The translations under genes and the position numbers were made by a program. From the NCBI RefSeq assembly GCF_011090185.1, contig NZ_JAAFGS010000006.1:1-64000 (forward strand): DNA of 64,000 nt. The letters run 5' to 3'. Positions 1 through 8,653 of this stretch are shown piece by piece (position 1 is the stretch's first letter; every line of letters begins with the position of its first letter). This DNA is from Saccharibacillus alkalitolerans. GTDB taxonomy: Bacteria; Bacillota; Bacilli; Paenibacillales; Paenibacillaceae. The notes beneath the pieces were generated by a model. It saw only the letters and a program-made list of their open reading frames with translations. It searched no databases and was not told where the DNA came from.

Positions 1-1
1 C

Positions 2-952
2 GCGGCTCTGTTGGCCGCGCTGCGCGAGCGCGCGGCCGCTTCCGCCGCGGCCGCCTCAGCCACGGCCGCGGACGGGCCGTCGCCCGCGAACGAGCCGGCC
101 GACGGAGCGCAGGGCTCCGCGGCGCGGGGCTTCGCTTCGCCCTCGGCCTTCTGGGCCGTCGGCGAAGCGTTCGACTCGCTGAGCCGTTTCGGCGCGGCTT
201 ACCGGCAGCTCCGGGAGCTGCTGGAGACCCGCTTTTACTTTCCGGACCGCAGCCTGATGCTGCCGGAGGAACTGCCGGAACCCGGCGAACCGCTGCCGGC
301 GTTCGATTTGCGGCGGTTCACGGAGGAGATCAAACGCGAGCATTTCGGGGAAGCGTTTCGCGATCTGCGCGAATACGCGGCGCGGATGGTGGGCGATTAC
401 CGCTCGACGCCGGTCGGATTGAAGTCTTTTTTCGGCAATATCGTATTCAACCTGATCACGCTGCTCGGCAATATGGATTACGACGCGGCCGACCTGGACG
501 AGGCGAAGTACGGCTTTTTCCGCGAGATCGAGGAAGCGCGGGATGCCCCGTCGGCCGTGCTGCTGCTGGAGCGGTTTCTTCGCCGGGCCGAGGAAAAGGT
601 CGCCGAGCAGGCCGAACAGCCGGGAGGCGCGAGCATGAAGAAGCTGCTGGCTTATATCGACGAGCATTACGCCGAAGCGCTGAGCCTGACGGGACTGGGG
701 AGACATTTCCACTTTAATCCGTCGTATCTGTCCAGCTATTTCGCGTCGCACAACAAGGAAGGCTTCAGCGAATATCTGAACCGGATTCGGGTAACGAAGG
801 CCGAAGAACTGCTGCGCGAGGGCGAGCTGAGCATTTCCGAGATCAGCGGCCGCGTCGGCTACTCGGACCCCGGCTATTTTACCAAAGTGTTCAAAAAGCA
901 TACCGGCTTCTCGCCGAGCCAGTACCGCAGGCAGCATCCGGCGGAACGTTGA
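2..952 (+). CDS. AraC-type response regulator, C-terminal part (5' end outside window)
   Basis: The reading frame is open from the left edge, so the gene is 5' truncated and its receiver domain is presumably upstream. The visible 316 residues begin with an Ala-rich low-complexity stretch, continue through a helical linker and end in an AraC double helix-turn-helix over about the last 100 residues, with the family-typical endings SISEISGRVGYSDPGYFTKVFKK and GFSPSQYRR. It lies directly upstream of a YesM-type sensor kinase and a sugar ABC importer, so it probably activates the importer genes. Receiver membership is inferred from this context, because no phosphoacceptor Asp is visible here. Confidence 0.88.
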   Translation, partial: AALLAALRERAAASAAAASATAADGPSPANEPADGAQGSAARGFASPSAFWAVGEAFDSLSRFGAAYRQLRELLETRFYFPDRSLMLPEELPEPGEPLPAFDLRRFTEEIKREHFGEAFRDLREYAARMVGDYRSTPVGLKSFFGNIVFNLITLLGNMDYDAADLDEAKYGFFREIEEARDAPSAVLLLERFLRRAEEKVAEQAEQPGGASMKKLLAYIDEHYAEALSLTGLGRHFHFNPSYLSSYFASHNKEGFSEYLNRIRVTKAEELLREGELSISEISGRVGYSDPGYFTKVFKKHTGFSPSQYRRQHPAER

Positions 953-978
953 GAAAGCGCGGGCAAGGAGGCTCAATC

Positions 979-2784
979 ATGAAAGCATACTGGCGCCGGT
1001 TCCATGCGCAGCGGCTGTTCGTCAAGCTGTTCCTGGTCATGGTCGTCAGCACGGTGACCGTCTGTATCGTCACGTCGCTCGTCACCATCCGCATGTCGGA
1101 ACGGCTGTTCACGGAGACGTTCGGCATTACCAATTCCAAAGTGCTGAACCAGATCCGGACCGGCATGGAATCGTTCAACGATTCCGTCGTCAACGCCGCT
1201 TCCTACGCCGCGCTGAACGGAACGATCAAGACCTATCTCAGCGGAGGCGAAGGCGATTCGGTCCGCATGGCTTCGACTTATTACGGCATGAACCAGCAGA
1301 TGAAAAGGGTCAAATCGAACGTCGACGCCTACAGCGTCGGCTTGACGGCGGTCGGCGTCAACGGACGGAATTATTCGACGGACCGCAATTATTGGCCGGT
1401 GCCCGAAGACCGGCTGGTGGGGCATCCGCTGTCTCAGCGTACCGAAGCGGAGCCCAAACGGCTGCTCTACCAGTACGACGAAGAGCGCGACGAGACCGGA
1501 CGGAGCGTTCCTTATGTCGTCGCCTCGAAGGCGCTGATGGAGCGCACGACCGGCTTTATTTACGGCGACCTGTACATCTCGATCCGCGAAGACGAATTCC
1601 GCCGCTTCTACGGCAACTTTACGAGCGCGGGGAACGACGTGCTGATCCTCGACGATTCCGGTCGCATCGTCTCGAGCAACCGCACGGAGCTGATCGGCAC
1701 CGTGTCGAAACAGCTGCTGGACTACGCGGCGCCTTCGGCGGAAAACGAGGAAGTCATCCGCCGCAATACCGACGTCTTCGGCCGAAGCTCCATTTTGCTG
1801 TCCAGCTATATCCCCGAATACGACTTTTATCTCGTGAATCTGATCGACCGCGATTACGCCGCAGGCAAAGTCGTCAATCTGCGCGATCTGGTGCTGGTCG
1901 GCGGCCTGATCGTCGGCGCGGCGCTGCTGCTCGTCTTCCTGATCACGCGCCGGCAGACCCGCTCGCTGACCGTGCTGGTCCGGCAGATGTCCACGGTCAC
2001 GGAGAAAAACTTCGACAATTACGTCCGCGTGACGGAATCGTCCGGCTACGAGGTGCAGGAGCTGAGCCGGGCGTACAACTACATGCTGGACGAACTGAAC
2101 GACTATATCGCCCGGCTGCTGGAGACGCAGAAAGAACGGCGCAACGCGGAACTTGCGGCGCTGCAGCGGCAGATCAATCCGCATTTCCTGTACAATACGC
2201 TCGCGTCGATCAAGATTCTGGTGCAAAAAGGCGACAAGGACGCGGCGGCGGAGACGATCAACGCGCTCATTTCCCTGCTGCAGAACACGATCAGCAACGT
2301 CAGCGAGACGGTCACGATCGAGCAGGAGCTGGAGAACATGCGCAATTACGTGTTCATCAACCATGCCCGCTACGGCGACCGCATCCGGGTGAACGTGTTC
2401 GCGTCGCCGGACTGCATGCATTACCGGGTGCCCAAGCTCATCATTCAGCCTTTCATCGAAAACGCCTTTTTCCACGCATTCAACGAAAAGCCGAGCGGCA
2501 TGATCTACGTGCTCGTCTCGCAGTCCGACGGCAAGCTGATCTGCGAAGTCAGCGACAACGGCGACGGCATGGACGGGGCGCAGGAATGGACGGGCAGCGA
2601 CAACGGCGCCGCGCTCCCGAATTCAAAAAGCAAACGTCAGCTGTTCACCGGCATCGGCGTCCGCAACGTGCATAACCGGATCACGCTGCTGTACGGCGAG
2701 GAATACGGCATCACGATCGACAGCCGCAGAGGGGAAGGCACGAAGGTGCGCATCGCGCTGCCGCTCATTACGGAGGAGACGTAG
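979..2784 (+). CDS. YesM-family sensor histidine kinase
   Basis: The 601-residue membrane kinase has a first transmembrane segment at about residues 13-35, an extracytoplasmic Cache-like sensor region, a second segment near 302-323, a HAMP linker, a His_kinase domain with the phosphoacceptor His at about 402 in QINPHFLYN, and a HATPase domain with an SDNGDGM N-box/G1 region near 525. ATG 979 is preferred because GGAGG lies 8 bases upstream; a TTG at 949 overlaps the regulator but has no comparable site. It forms the two-component pair with the upstream AraC regulator and probably senses an extracellular sugar or its binding protein. Confidence 0.93.
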   Translation: MKAYWRRFHAQRLFVKLFLVMVVSTVTVCIVTSLVTIRMSERLFTETFGITNSKVLNQIRTGMESFNDSVVNAASYAALNGTIKTYLSGGEGDSVRMASTYYGMNQQMKRVKSNVDAYSVGLTAVGVNGRNYSTDRNYWPVPEDRLVGHPLSQRTEAEPKRLLYQYDEERDETGRSVPYVVASKALMERTTGFIYGDLYISIREDEFRRFYGNFTSAGNDVLILDDSGRIVSSNRTELIGTVSKQLLDYAAPSAENEEVIRRNTDVFGRSSILLSSYIPEYDFYLVNLIDRDYAAGKVVNLRDLVLVGGLIVGAALLLVFLITRRQTRSLTVLVRQMSTVTEKNFDNYVRVTESSGYEVQELSRAYNYMLDELNDYIARLLETQKERRNAELAALQRQINPHFLYNTLASIKILVQKGDKDAAAETINALISLLQNTISNVSETVTIEQELENMRNYVFINHARYGDRIRVNVFASPDCMHYRVPKLIIQPFIENAFFHAFNEKPSGMIYVLVSQSDGKLICEVSDNGDGMDGAQEWTGSDNGAALPNSKSKRQLFTGIGVRNVHNRITLLYGEEYGITIDSRRGEGTKVRIALPLITEET

Positions 2785-2967
2785 GAGACGTAAGACGGAG
2801 TGGAGGAGGCGTAAAACGGAGTGTGAAAAGGACGGAGCAGGCCAGGCGGGAGCGAGAACGGGAACGAGGACGGAATAGGGCGGGGCGAACCGTCTCTATT
2901 TCCGTATCCGTATCCGTCTACGTCTCTGTCTTTGTCTCGCGGCTCGCCCGACCCTCTGACGAAAGAT

Positions 2968-3206
2968 AAATAACTGCAATAGAGCAGCTATTCGGCCGGA
3001 AAAAGCGGATATGGCGGAAATAGATGCGATAGAGCAGTTATTTTCGTCAAAAGGGCCTCCAAACGCGCTGAAAAAGCGAAATAGCTGCTCTCCCGCATCT
3101 ATTTTCTCGAAAAGCCTTCGAATGGCGGAAATAGCTGCTCCTCCGCATCTATTTTCTCGAAAGGTCTTCAAATGGCGAAAATAGCTGCTCTTCCGCATCT
3201 ATTTTC
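2968..3206. repeat. Five hairpin repeat units phased at 50 bp (locus 1)
   Basis: Three direct copies of AATAGCTGCTC..CCGCATCTATTTTC have their TAGCTGCTC core at 3082, 3132 and 3182, exactly 50 bp apart. Two copies in the opposite orientation have AGAGCAG at 2981 and 3031, also 50 bp apart. Each unit is itself a near-perfect dyad (GAAATAGCTGC with GCATCTATTTC, one mismatch). No coding role is supported. Confidence 0.85.
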
Positions 3207-3469
3207 CCGCTGTCTCTATGAGGCGCGTCTTTCCCCGCTCTCCCGCAGCCGCCGATCCGCGCCGGCGGAGCAGCAAAGCGCGCGCCGAAAGGTCCGGCGG
3301 CCGTGTCTTCGGACTCGGCCTTTTTTAACGCAGTCTTTTCGCCCGGCCGGCAGCTGCCCGTTAACCGATCAATCGCTCGCCGACCGTCCATCCCGCCCGT
3401 TCGCCCGCCAAGCGGTCGCACCGAGCAAGCAAAACTTAAAATTTTACCCTTATCCAAATTTATTCCCAA

Positions 3470-3483
3470 TGATAACGCTACCA
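3470..3483. promoter_or_regulatory. cre-like site upstream of the sugar-binding-protein gene
   Basis: TGATAACGCTACCA fits the CcpA cre consensus TGWNANCGNTNWCA with one mismatch and sits 165 bp before the binding-protein start. A poorer match with two mismatches lies at 3571-3584. Carbon catabolite control is plausible for a sugar importer, but the consensus is degenerate and chance matches occur. Confidence 0.35.
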
Positions 3484-3647
3484 TTTTCGCGACATGCAAT
3501 GATTTCCCCATTCCGCACAAAGATATTCCTAACCTCCGCCGAAATAGGAATGCTAAGATAATTCTCGTAAAGCAACCGCTTTCATATCTAATTATTACGG
3601 ATTAACAGGGAGTCAGACCTATATTACGGACGGGAGATGAATGCAAG

Positions 3648-4967
3648 ATGAAAAAATGGAAAAAGCTTTTGCTGCCTTTGGCGGCATCCGCACTGATGCT
3701 GTCGGCGTGCTCCGGCGGAGGCGGGGGCGCAAGCACCGCGGCCGGCGGAGATAGCGGATCGGGCGGATCGGACAAAAAAGAAATCACGATCTGGGCCTGG
3801 GACCCGAACTTCAACATCGCGGCACTGAACCTGGCCAAAGAAAAATACGCCAAGGATCATCCGGACGTGACGATCAATATCGTCGAGAACGCGCAGGCGG
3901 ACATCGTGCAGAAGCTGAACACCGGCCTGAACTCGGGCACGACGAAGGGACTGCCGAACGTCGTCCTGATCGAAGACTATCGCGCGCAGAACTTCCTGCA
4001 GGCTTACCCGGACGCGTTCCGCGACATGTCGGACAAGATCAAAGGCGCCGACTTCGCGGACTACAAAGCGGGCCCGACGAGCTTCGACGGCAAACAGTAC
4101 GGCATTCCGTTCGACTCCGGCGTAACCGGCCTGTACGTCCGCACCGATTATCTGGAGCAGGCCGGCTACACGGTCGACGATCTGACGAACATCGATTGGG
4201 ACCAATACATCGAGATCGGCAAAAAGGTCAAAGAAGCAACCGGCAAAGACATGCTGACCCAAGATCCGAACGACCTCGGCACGCTTCGCGTGATGCTGCA
4301 GTCGGCAGGCTCGTGGTATCTGAAGGAAGACGGCGTAACGCCTAATATCGCCGGCAACGCCGCTTTCAAAGAAGCGCTCGAACTGTACAAAGCGATGTTC
4401 GACGCGGACATCGTCAAGCTGAACTCCGACTGGAGCCAATTCGTGGCCGCCTTCAACAGCGGGGACGTCGCTTCCGTGCCGACCGGCAACTGGATCACGC
4501 CTTCGGTCAAGGCCGAAGCTTCGCAATCCGGCAAATGGGCCGTCGTGCCGATTCCTCGCCTGAAAGACACGGCGGGTTCGGTCAACGCTTCCAACTCCGG
4601 CGGCAGCTCGTGGTACGTCATGAACGTGGACGGCAAAGACGCGGCGGCCGACTTCATGGCTGCGACGTTCGGTTCGGACAAAGATCTGTACCAGGAAATG
4701 CTGGACAAGATCGGCATCATCGGCACGCTGAAATCGGCTTCCGAAGGCGAAGCGTACGATAAGGCGGACGAGTTCTTCGGCGGGGAGAAAGTCTACGCGG
4801 ACTTCGCGAAATGGACGACCGAAGTGCCGAACGTCAACTACGGCCTGCACACTTACGCGATCGAAGATATCCTCTCCGCGGAAGTTCAGAACTACCTGAA
4901 CGGCAGCAAAGACGTCGACGCGGTCATGAACGATACGCAGGCTCAGGCCGAAGCGCAGTTGAAATAA
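3648..4967 (+). CDS. Sugar ABC transporter substrate-binding lipoprotein (family 1)
   Basis: The 439-residue extracellular solute-binding protein has a basic N-terminus, a hydrophobic core and the lipobox LSAC with the modified Cys at residue 21, followed by a Gly/Ser linker that tethers it to the membrane. The body has the family pattern of a mixed alpha/beta binding protein (KKEITIWAWDPNF near the start). It is followed by two MalF/MalG-type permeases and preceded by a YesM/AraC pair, the usual Paenibacillus arrangement for an oligosaccharide importer whose ATPase is encoded elsewhere. The sugar is unknown. Confidence 0.93.
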   Translation: MKKWKKLLLPLAASALMLSACSGGGGGASTAAGGDSGSGGSDKKEITIWAWDPNFNIAALNLAKEKYAKDHPDVTINIVENAQADIVQKLNTGLNSGTTKGLPNVVLIEDYRAQNFLQAYPDAFRDMSDKIKGADFADYKAGPTSFDGKQYGIPFDSGVTGLYVRTDYLEQAGYTVDDLTNIDWDQYIEIGKKVKEATGKDMLTQDPNDLGTLRVMLQSAGSWYLKEDGVTPNIAGNAAFKEALELYKAMFDADIVKLNSDWSQFVAAFNSGDVASVPTGNWITPSVKAEASQSGKWAVVPIPRLKDTAGSVNASNSGGSSWYVMNVDGKDAAADFMAATFGSDKDLYQEMLDKIGIIGTLKSASEGEAYDKADEFFGGEKVYADFAKWTTEVPNVNYGLHTYAIEDILSAEVQNYLNGSKDVDAVMNDTQAQAEAQLK

Positions 4968-5296
4968 GGAACGCGCGGCCGCAGGAAAACGAGAGCGCGG
5001 CGCCCTACGGCGCCGCATCCACTTTCCCGCAGGCAGACGCTTCCTGTCGTTCGAAGATTCGGCGGACTTTCGGCATTTCGTCCCACCTTTATGCGAATGC
5101 GGACTCCGCCGGCTTTTCTTCAGCGGTAAACCTGTCAGGCAAGCGGCGAACTCCCGTCGTGCGTTGTGCCTTCAAGCCTTTTGCGAAAAGGGCTTGAATG
5201 TACACCGTGGGCGCGGGGCTTCTTCCGCCATATCTTGTTATGCACTTTTCGCCGATCTATCGCGTCACCCTACGTCAATCCAAGGAGGAATGCCGG
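4968..5296. other. 329-bp gap between binding protein and permease genes
   Basis: The gap has no supported gene. It contains a perfect stem-loop, GCGGCGCC-CTAC-GGCGCCGC at 4997-5016, with no T-run, and a second hairpin at 5171-5198 (TTCAAGCC...GGGCTTGAA). Such structures between an abundant binding-protein message and its permeases commonly limit readthrough or stabilise the upstream transcript; that role is inferred. Confidence 0.6.
4997..5016 (+). other. Intercistronic stem-loop without T-run
   Basis: An 8-bp perfect GC stem with a CTAC tetraloop lies 30 bases after the binding-protein stop. The lack of a following T-run argues against full intrinsic termination and for message stabilisation or partial attenuation. 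Confidence 0.55.
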
Positions 5297-6235
5297 ATGA
5301 AAACCGCAGATTCCGCAGCCGGTCCGGGCAGCGCCGATAGCCGGACGTTCCGTTCGAGCCGCAGCCGCCGCTTCCGATCGGGTCTGGTCGGCTGGCTCTT
5401 CGTCGCCGCAGCCGTTATTTTGATCGCCGCGTTCTACTTCTATCCGATGATCCAGGCGCTGATCCTGTCGTTCCAGACGGGCACGGGCATCAATATGAAA
5501 TTCAACGGTCTGGGCAATTACGAAAGGCTGTTCACGGATAAAATCTTTTTGACCGCAGTCGGCAATACGTTTATTTATTTGCTGTTCCAAGTTCCGATCA
5601 TGATCATTCTGGCGATGTTCTTCTCCGTGCTGCTGAATGACCGCAACTTGAAATTCAAAGGATTTTTCCGTACCGCGATCTTCCTGCCGGCGATCACGTC
5701 GCTGGTCGCGTATTCGATCGTGTTCAAGTATCTGTTCGCGCCGGACGGCCTGGTGAACGCGATGCTGATGAACATTCATATCATCAGCGCGCCGATCCAA
5801 TGGATTTCCGATCCGTTCTGGGCGAAAGTCACGATCATCATCGCCATCACCTGGCGTTGGACGGGTTACAACATGATCTTCTATCTGTCGGGTCTGCAAA
5901 ACATCGACCAGTCGATCTACGAAGCGGCCCGCATCGACGGCGCTTCGGCCATCCGCCAGTTTTTCAGCATCACGATTCCGCTGCTGAAGCCGATCATCCT
6001 GTTCACGTCGATCACGTCGACGATCGGCACGCTGCAGCTGTTCGACGAAGTCATGAATATCACGAAAGGCGGTCCGGGCAGCGCGACGACCACCATCTCG
6101 CAGTATATTTACAACTTGTCGTTCAAGTATTCGGCCGACTTCGGCTATGCGGCGACCGTGTCGTACTCCATCGTGATCATGATTATTATTCTGTCGTTCA
6201 TCCAATTCAAAGTGGCAGGTGATCGAAATGCTTAA
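5297..6235 (+). CDS. Carbohydrate ABC transporter permease, MalF type
   Basis: The 312-residue inner-membrane permease has about six transmembrane helices and a binding-protein-dependent transport EAA-type motif around EAARIDGASAIRQFFSITIPLLKP. ATG 5297 is chosen because AAGGAGG lies just upstream; the frame is open back to 5198 but that extension has no ribosome site. It overlaps the next permease gene by 8 bp. It forms the channel with that partner for the sugar delivered by the lipoprotein at 3648. Confidence 0.93.
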   Translation: MKTADSAAGPGSADSRTFRSSRSRRFRSGLVGWLFVAAAVILIAAFYFYPMIQALILSFQTGTGINMKFNGLGNYERLFTDKIFLTAVGNTFIYLLFQVPIMIILAMFFSVLLNDRNLKFKGFFRTAIFLPAITSLVAYSIVFKYLFAPDGLVNAMLMNIHIISAPIQWISDPFWAKVTIIIAITWRWTGYNMIFYLSGLQNIDQSIYEAARIDGASAIRQFFSITIPLLKPIILFTSITSTIGTLQLFDEVMNITKGGPGSATTTISQYIYNLSFKYSADFGYAATVSYSIVIMIIILSFIQFKVAGDRNA

Positions 6236-7052
6236 AGCGAAAAGAGCGTCCATGTATCTGTTCCTCAGTCTCGCGGCTTTCGTCTCGATCTTCCCGTTCT
6301 TCTGGATGATCGTCAGCGCGACGAACCGGTCGGTCGACGTGACGCAGGGCCGTCTGCTGCCGGGTTCGCATCTGCTCGATAACCTCCGCAATCTGACATC
6401 GAGCGTCGATATCTGGAACGCGATGGGCAACTCGGCCAAAATCTCGATCACGACGACGCTTCTGGCGATGCTGATCGCGTCGCTCGCGGGCTACGGCTTC
6501 GAGATCTATCGCAGCAAAGCGAAAGACGTCGTCTTCTCGATCCTGCTGCTGTCGATGATGATTCCGTTCGCCGCGCTGATGGTTCCGCTGTACCGCATGT
6601 TCGGAAAGATCACGAATTTTTTCCCGACGTTCGGCATCGATACGCCGGCGGCGGTCGTGATTCCGACGTTCACGACGGCGTTCCTGATCTTCTTTTTCCG
6701 CCAGAGCACGAAGATGTTTCCGCGCGAACTGCTGGAAGCCGGCCGGATGGACGGGTTGTCCGAACTGGGACTGTTTTTCCGGATCTACCTGCCGACGATG
6801 AAAACGACTTACGCCGCAGCGGCGATCATCACGTTCATGTCGAGCTGGAACAACTACATGTGGCCGCTCGTTATCCTGCAGACGCCGGAGAATCAGACGA
6901 TTCCGCTGCTGATCTCGAACCTCGGTTCGGGCTACTCGCCGGACTACGGCCTGATCATGATGGCGATTGTCATCTCGACAGTTCCGACGGCGCTGGTGTT
7001 CTTCCTTATGCAGAAGCATTTCGTTGCGGGAATGGTGGGGTCGGTGAAATAA
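6228..7052 (+). CDS. Carbohydrate ABC transporter permease, MalG type
   Basis: The 274-residue permease has six predicted helices and the EAA loop LLEAGRMDGLSELGLFFRI. ATG 6228 follows AGGTG by 6 bases and overlaps the MalF stop; an in-frame GTG at 6219 is the alternative. It is the last gene of the importer operon. No ATPase gene is present, consistent with importers of this group that share an MsmX-type ATPase (family knowledge). Confidence 0.92.
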   Translation: MLKAKRASMYLFLSLAAFVSIFPFFWMIVSATNRSVDVTQGRLLPGSHLLDNLRNLTSSVDIWNAMGNSAKISITTTLLAMLIASLAGYGFEIYRSKAKDVVFSILLLSMMIPFAALMVPLYRMFGKITNFFPTFGIDTPAAVVIPTFTTAFLIFFFRQSTKMFPRELLEAGRMDGLSELGLFFRIYLPTMKTTYAAAAIITFMSSWNNYMWPLVILQTPENQTIPLLISNLGSGYSPDYGLIMMAIVISTVPTALVFFLMQKHFVAGMVGSVK

Positions 7053-7114
7053 CCGATTTCGTTTTGGGAAAACATGAACGGGCTTACGGGATAATGTCGT
7101 TCGGATCGCGTGTT

Positions 7115-7163
7115 GAAAATGGGAAACTTCGATTAGAATCCAACAAGGAGGTTTCCCATTTTC
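7115..7163. other. 13-bp perfect inverted repeat enclosing an AAGGAGG
   Basis: GAAAATGGGAAAC at 7115-7127 is exactly complementary to GTTTCCCATTTTC at 7151-7163. The 23-base loop contains AAGGAGG at 7144-7150, but no start codon and frame follow convincingly. There is no T-run. It could be a processed 3' structure of the permease transcript or a leader element for the SLH gene. Confidence 0.5.
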
Positions 7164-7236
7164 AAAGGCGAAAGCTTGCTTTCTTTGTTGAAATGGATTA
7201 TTTTGAATGAGTATAGGTTGAGTATTCGCAAAGCAT

Positions 7237-7283
7237 GCGGACGTCTTCTTTCCTTATTAGGGGAGAAATGCGTCCGCTTTTTT
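7237..7283 (+). terminator. Rho-independent terminator
   Basis: GCGGACG at 7237-7243 pairs with CGTCCGC at 7271-7277 around a partly paired loop (TCCT with GGGG), followed by six T. Outer bases AAGCATGC and GCGTGCTT extend the pairing across the T-run. It separates the sugar importer operon from the SLH gene. Confidence 0.85.
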
Positions 7284-7423
7284 GCGTGCTTTGGATAAGT
7301 TAAATGATAGAAATGTTCTTTGACAACAAAAAATGGGACTTTCCCAATTCGTACAACCAAGCGACAATAGAAGAAGTGCCTGTCGGAGTTATTGGATGCA
7401 GATCAAAGAAGGGGGACAAGGAA

Positions 7424-8653
7424 ATGAATAAGAATTGGAAAAAATGGGGAGTTAGTTTGTTGGGGGCTGTATTCGTGGCAGGCGCTGTTTGGGGAAGCAG
7501 CGCCGCCCCTTCCGCAAAAGCCGCTACATCGCAAGCCTCGCAGTTTACCGACGTGAAATCCACTCACTGGGCCTACAGCGCCGTGCAGCAAGGCGTCGCC
7601 AAAGGCTACGTCGATGGCTACACCAACGGCACGTTCAAACCGGACGCTTCGGTCACCCGCGCCGAATTCGTCAAAATGGTGGTTGCCGCGATGAAACTCG
7701 ACGTCAAAGAGACGTCGGGAAAATGGTACATCCCGTATGTCGATGCCGCGACGAACAAAGGGCTGTACGAGGCAAACGACTTCGCCAACGCCGAAGCGGC
7801 CTGGAACAAAGTCATGACACGCGACGAAATGGCCCGCGTCGCCGCCCGCGCAATCGGCGAAACATCGAAAGAAGACGACAAATGGATGTATCTCGCGTCC
7901 AAAACCGGTCTGATCCAAGGCGTTGGAAAAGGCCAAATCGCACCGGAAGGTCTGACCACGCGCGCCCAAGCCGTCGTGATCATCGAACGCATTCTGTCGA
8001 AGAGCGCCGGACAAGACCTCAACGTCGATCGCTACGCCGTTGGAGCCGCCGAAATCCTGTGGCACGGCACCAACATCTTCACCGTCATGCCGGAAAAGTT
8101 CGCGACGCCGGAGTCGGATTGGAAAAATAAAGGCAAATCGTCGGTCGAAGAAATGTGGAACGAGAAGGCCATGACACTGACATCAAATGATGGTTTGTAT
8201 CAATCTAAGTTGGACGCTTTGGTCGCTATCGACATGGCCGATCCGAACGATCCAAACCGCGCACTACTGGGTGACATTAACACATTGAAATGGTTCAATA
8301 ACAATTACAACGTAAAAAATCTGATGGTTAAAAATCAGAAAGATACGTATGTGCTGTATTTTAAAAGCACTCAGGTATTCAACAAAGATAAAACTAAATA
8401 TCTGAACAAACCTTTCGCTCAATTCGAAGTTCGAGGTTTTAATAGCCCCGATATTAAAGAATTTTTTGCTGGAACGTTAAACAAAACAGCTCGGGTTTAT
8501 CGAAATGAAGTTGGTGATGTACCCGCTACAATTCTCCCAAAACGCGGCACGGTTCAAGGTCTCAGCGATATACTCATCATGCTTCAAACGCCGACTGACG
8601 CAAAAAATCTGTATAAAGAAGTCGATTTGCTCAGAATGCGGGGACTCAACTAA
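7424..8653 (+). CDS. S-layer homology (SLH) domain protein
   Basis: The 409-residue secreted protein has a signal peptide (MNKNWKKWGVSLLGAVFVAG with a cleavage region near SAKA) followed by two to three SLH repeats in about residues 36-205, recognisable from FTDVKSTHWAYSAV, GYVDGYTNGTFKPDASVTRAEF and later repeats. SLH repeats bind pyruvylated secondary wall polymer. The C-terminal half has no family I recognise. ATG 7424 is preceded by GGGGGA/AAGGA and starts a credible signal peptide, unlike the open frame extending to 7304. The next gene starts within its stop codon. Confidence 0.9.
   Translation: MNKNWKKWGVSLLGAVFVAGAVWGSSAAPSAKAATSQASQFTDVKSTHWAYSAVQQGVAKGYVDGYTNGTFKPDASVTRAEFVKMVVAAMKLDVKETSGKWYIPYVDAATNKGLYEANDFANAEAAWNKVMTRDEMARVAARAIGETSKEDDKWMYLASKTGLIQGVGKGQIAPEGLTTRAQAVVIIERILSKSAGQDLNVDRYAVGAAEILWHGTNIFTVMPEKFATPESDWKNKGKSSVEEMWNEKAMTLTSNDGLYQSKLDALVAIDMADPNDPNRALLGDINTLKWFNNNYNVKNLMVKNQKDTYVLYFKSTQVFNKDKTKYLNKPFAQFEVRGFNSPDIKEFFAGTLNKTARVYRNEVGDVPATILPKRGTVQGLSDILIMLQTPTDAKNLYKEVDLLRMRGLN

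Larger units (their letters stand above)
2785..3647. other. 863-bp intergenic region with phased repeats and a leader
   Basis: No convincing gene is present; short open frames on both strands come from repeat sequence. The left end holds pyrimidine-rich hexamer-like repeats (2898-2940) complementary to GAGACGTA near 2778, then five 50-bp-phased hairpin units (2968-3206, listed separately). The right 200 bases are AT-rich and must carry the promoter of the downstream binding-protein gene, but I could not fix -35 and -10 boxes with confidence. Confidence 0.6.

Noticed and set aside
5198-5296. N-terminal extension of the MalF-type permease
   Set aside because: It has no ribosome site; AAGGAGG sits immediately before ATG 5297, and the extension lacks family similarity.
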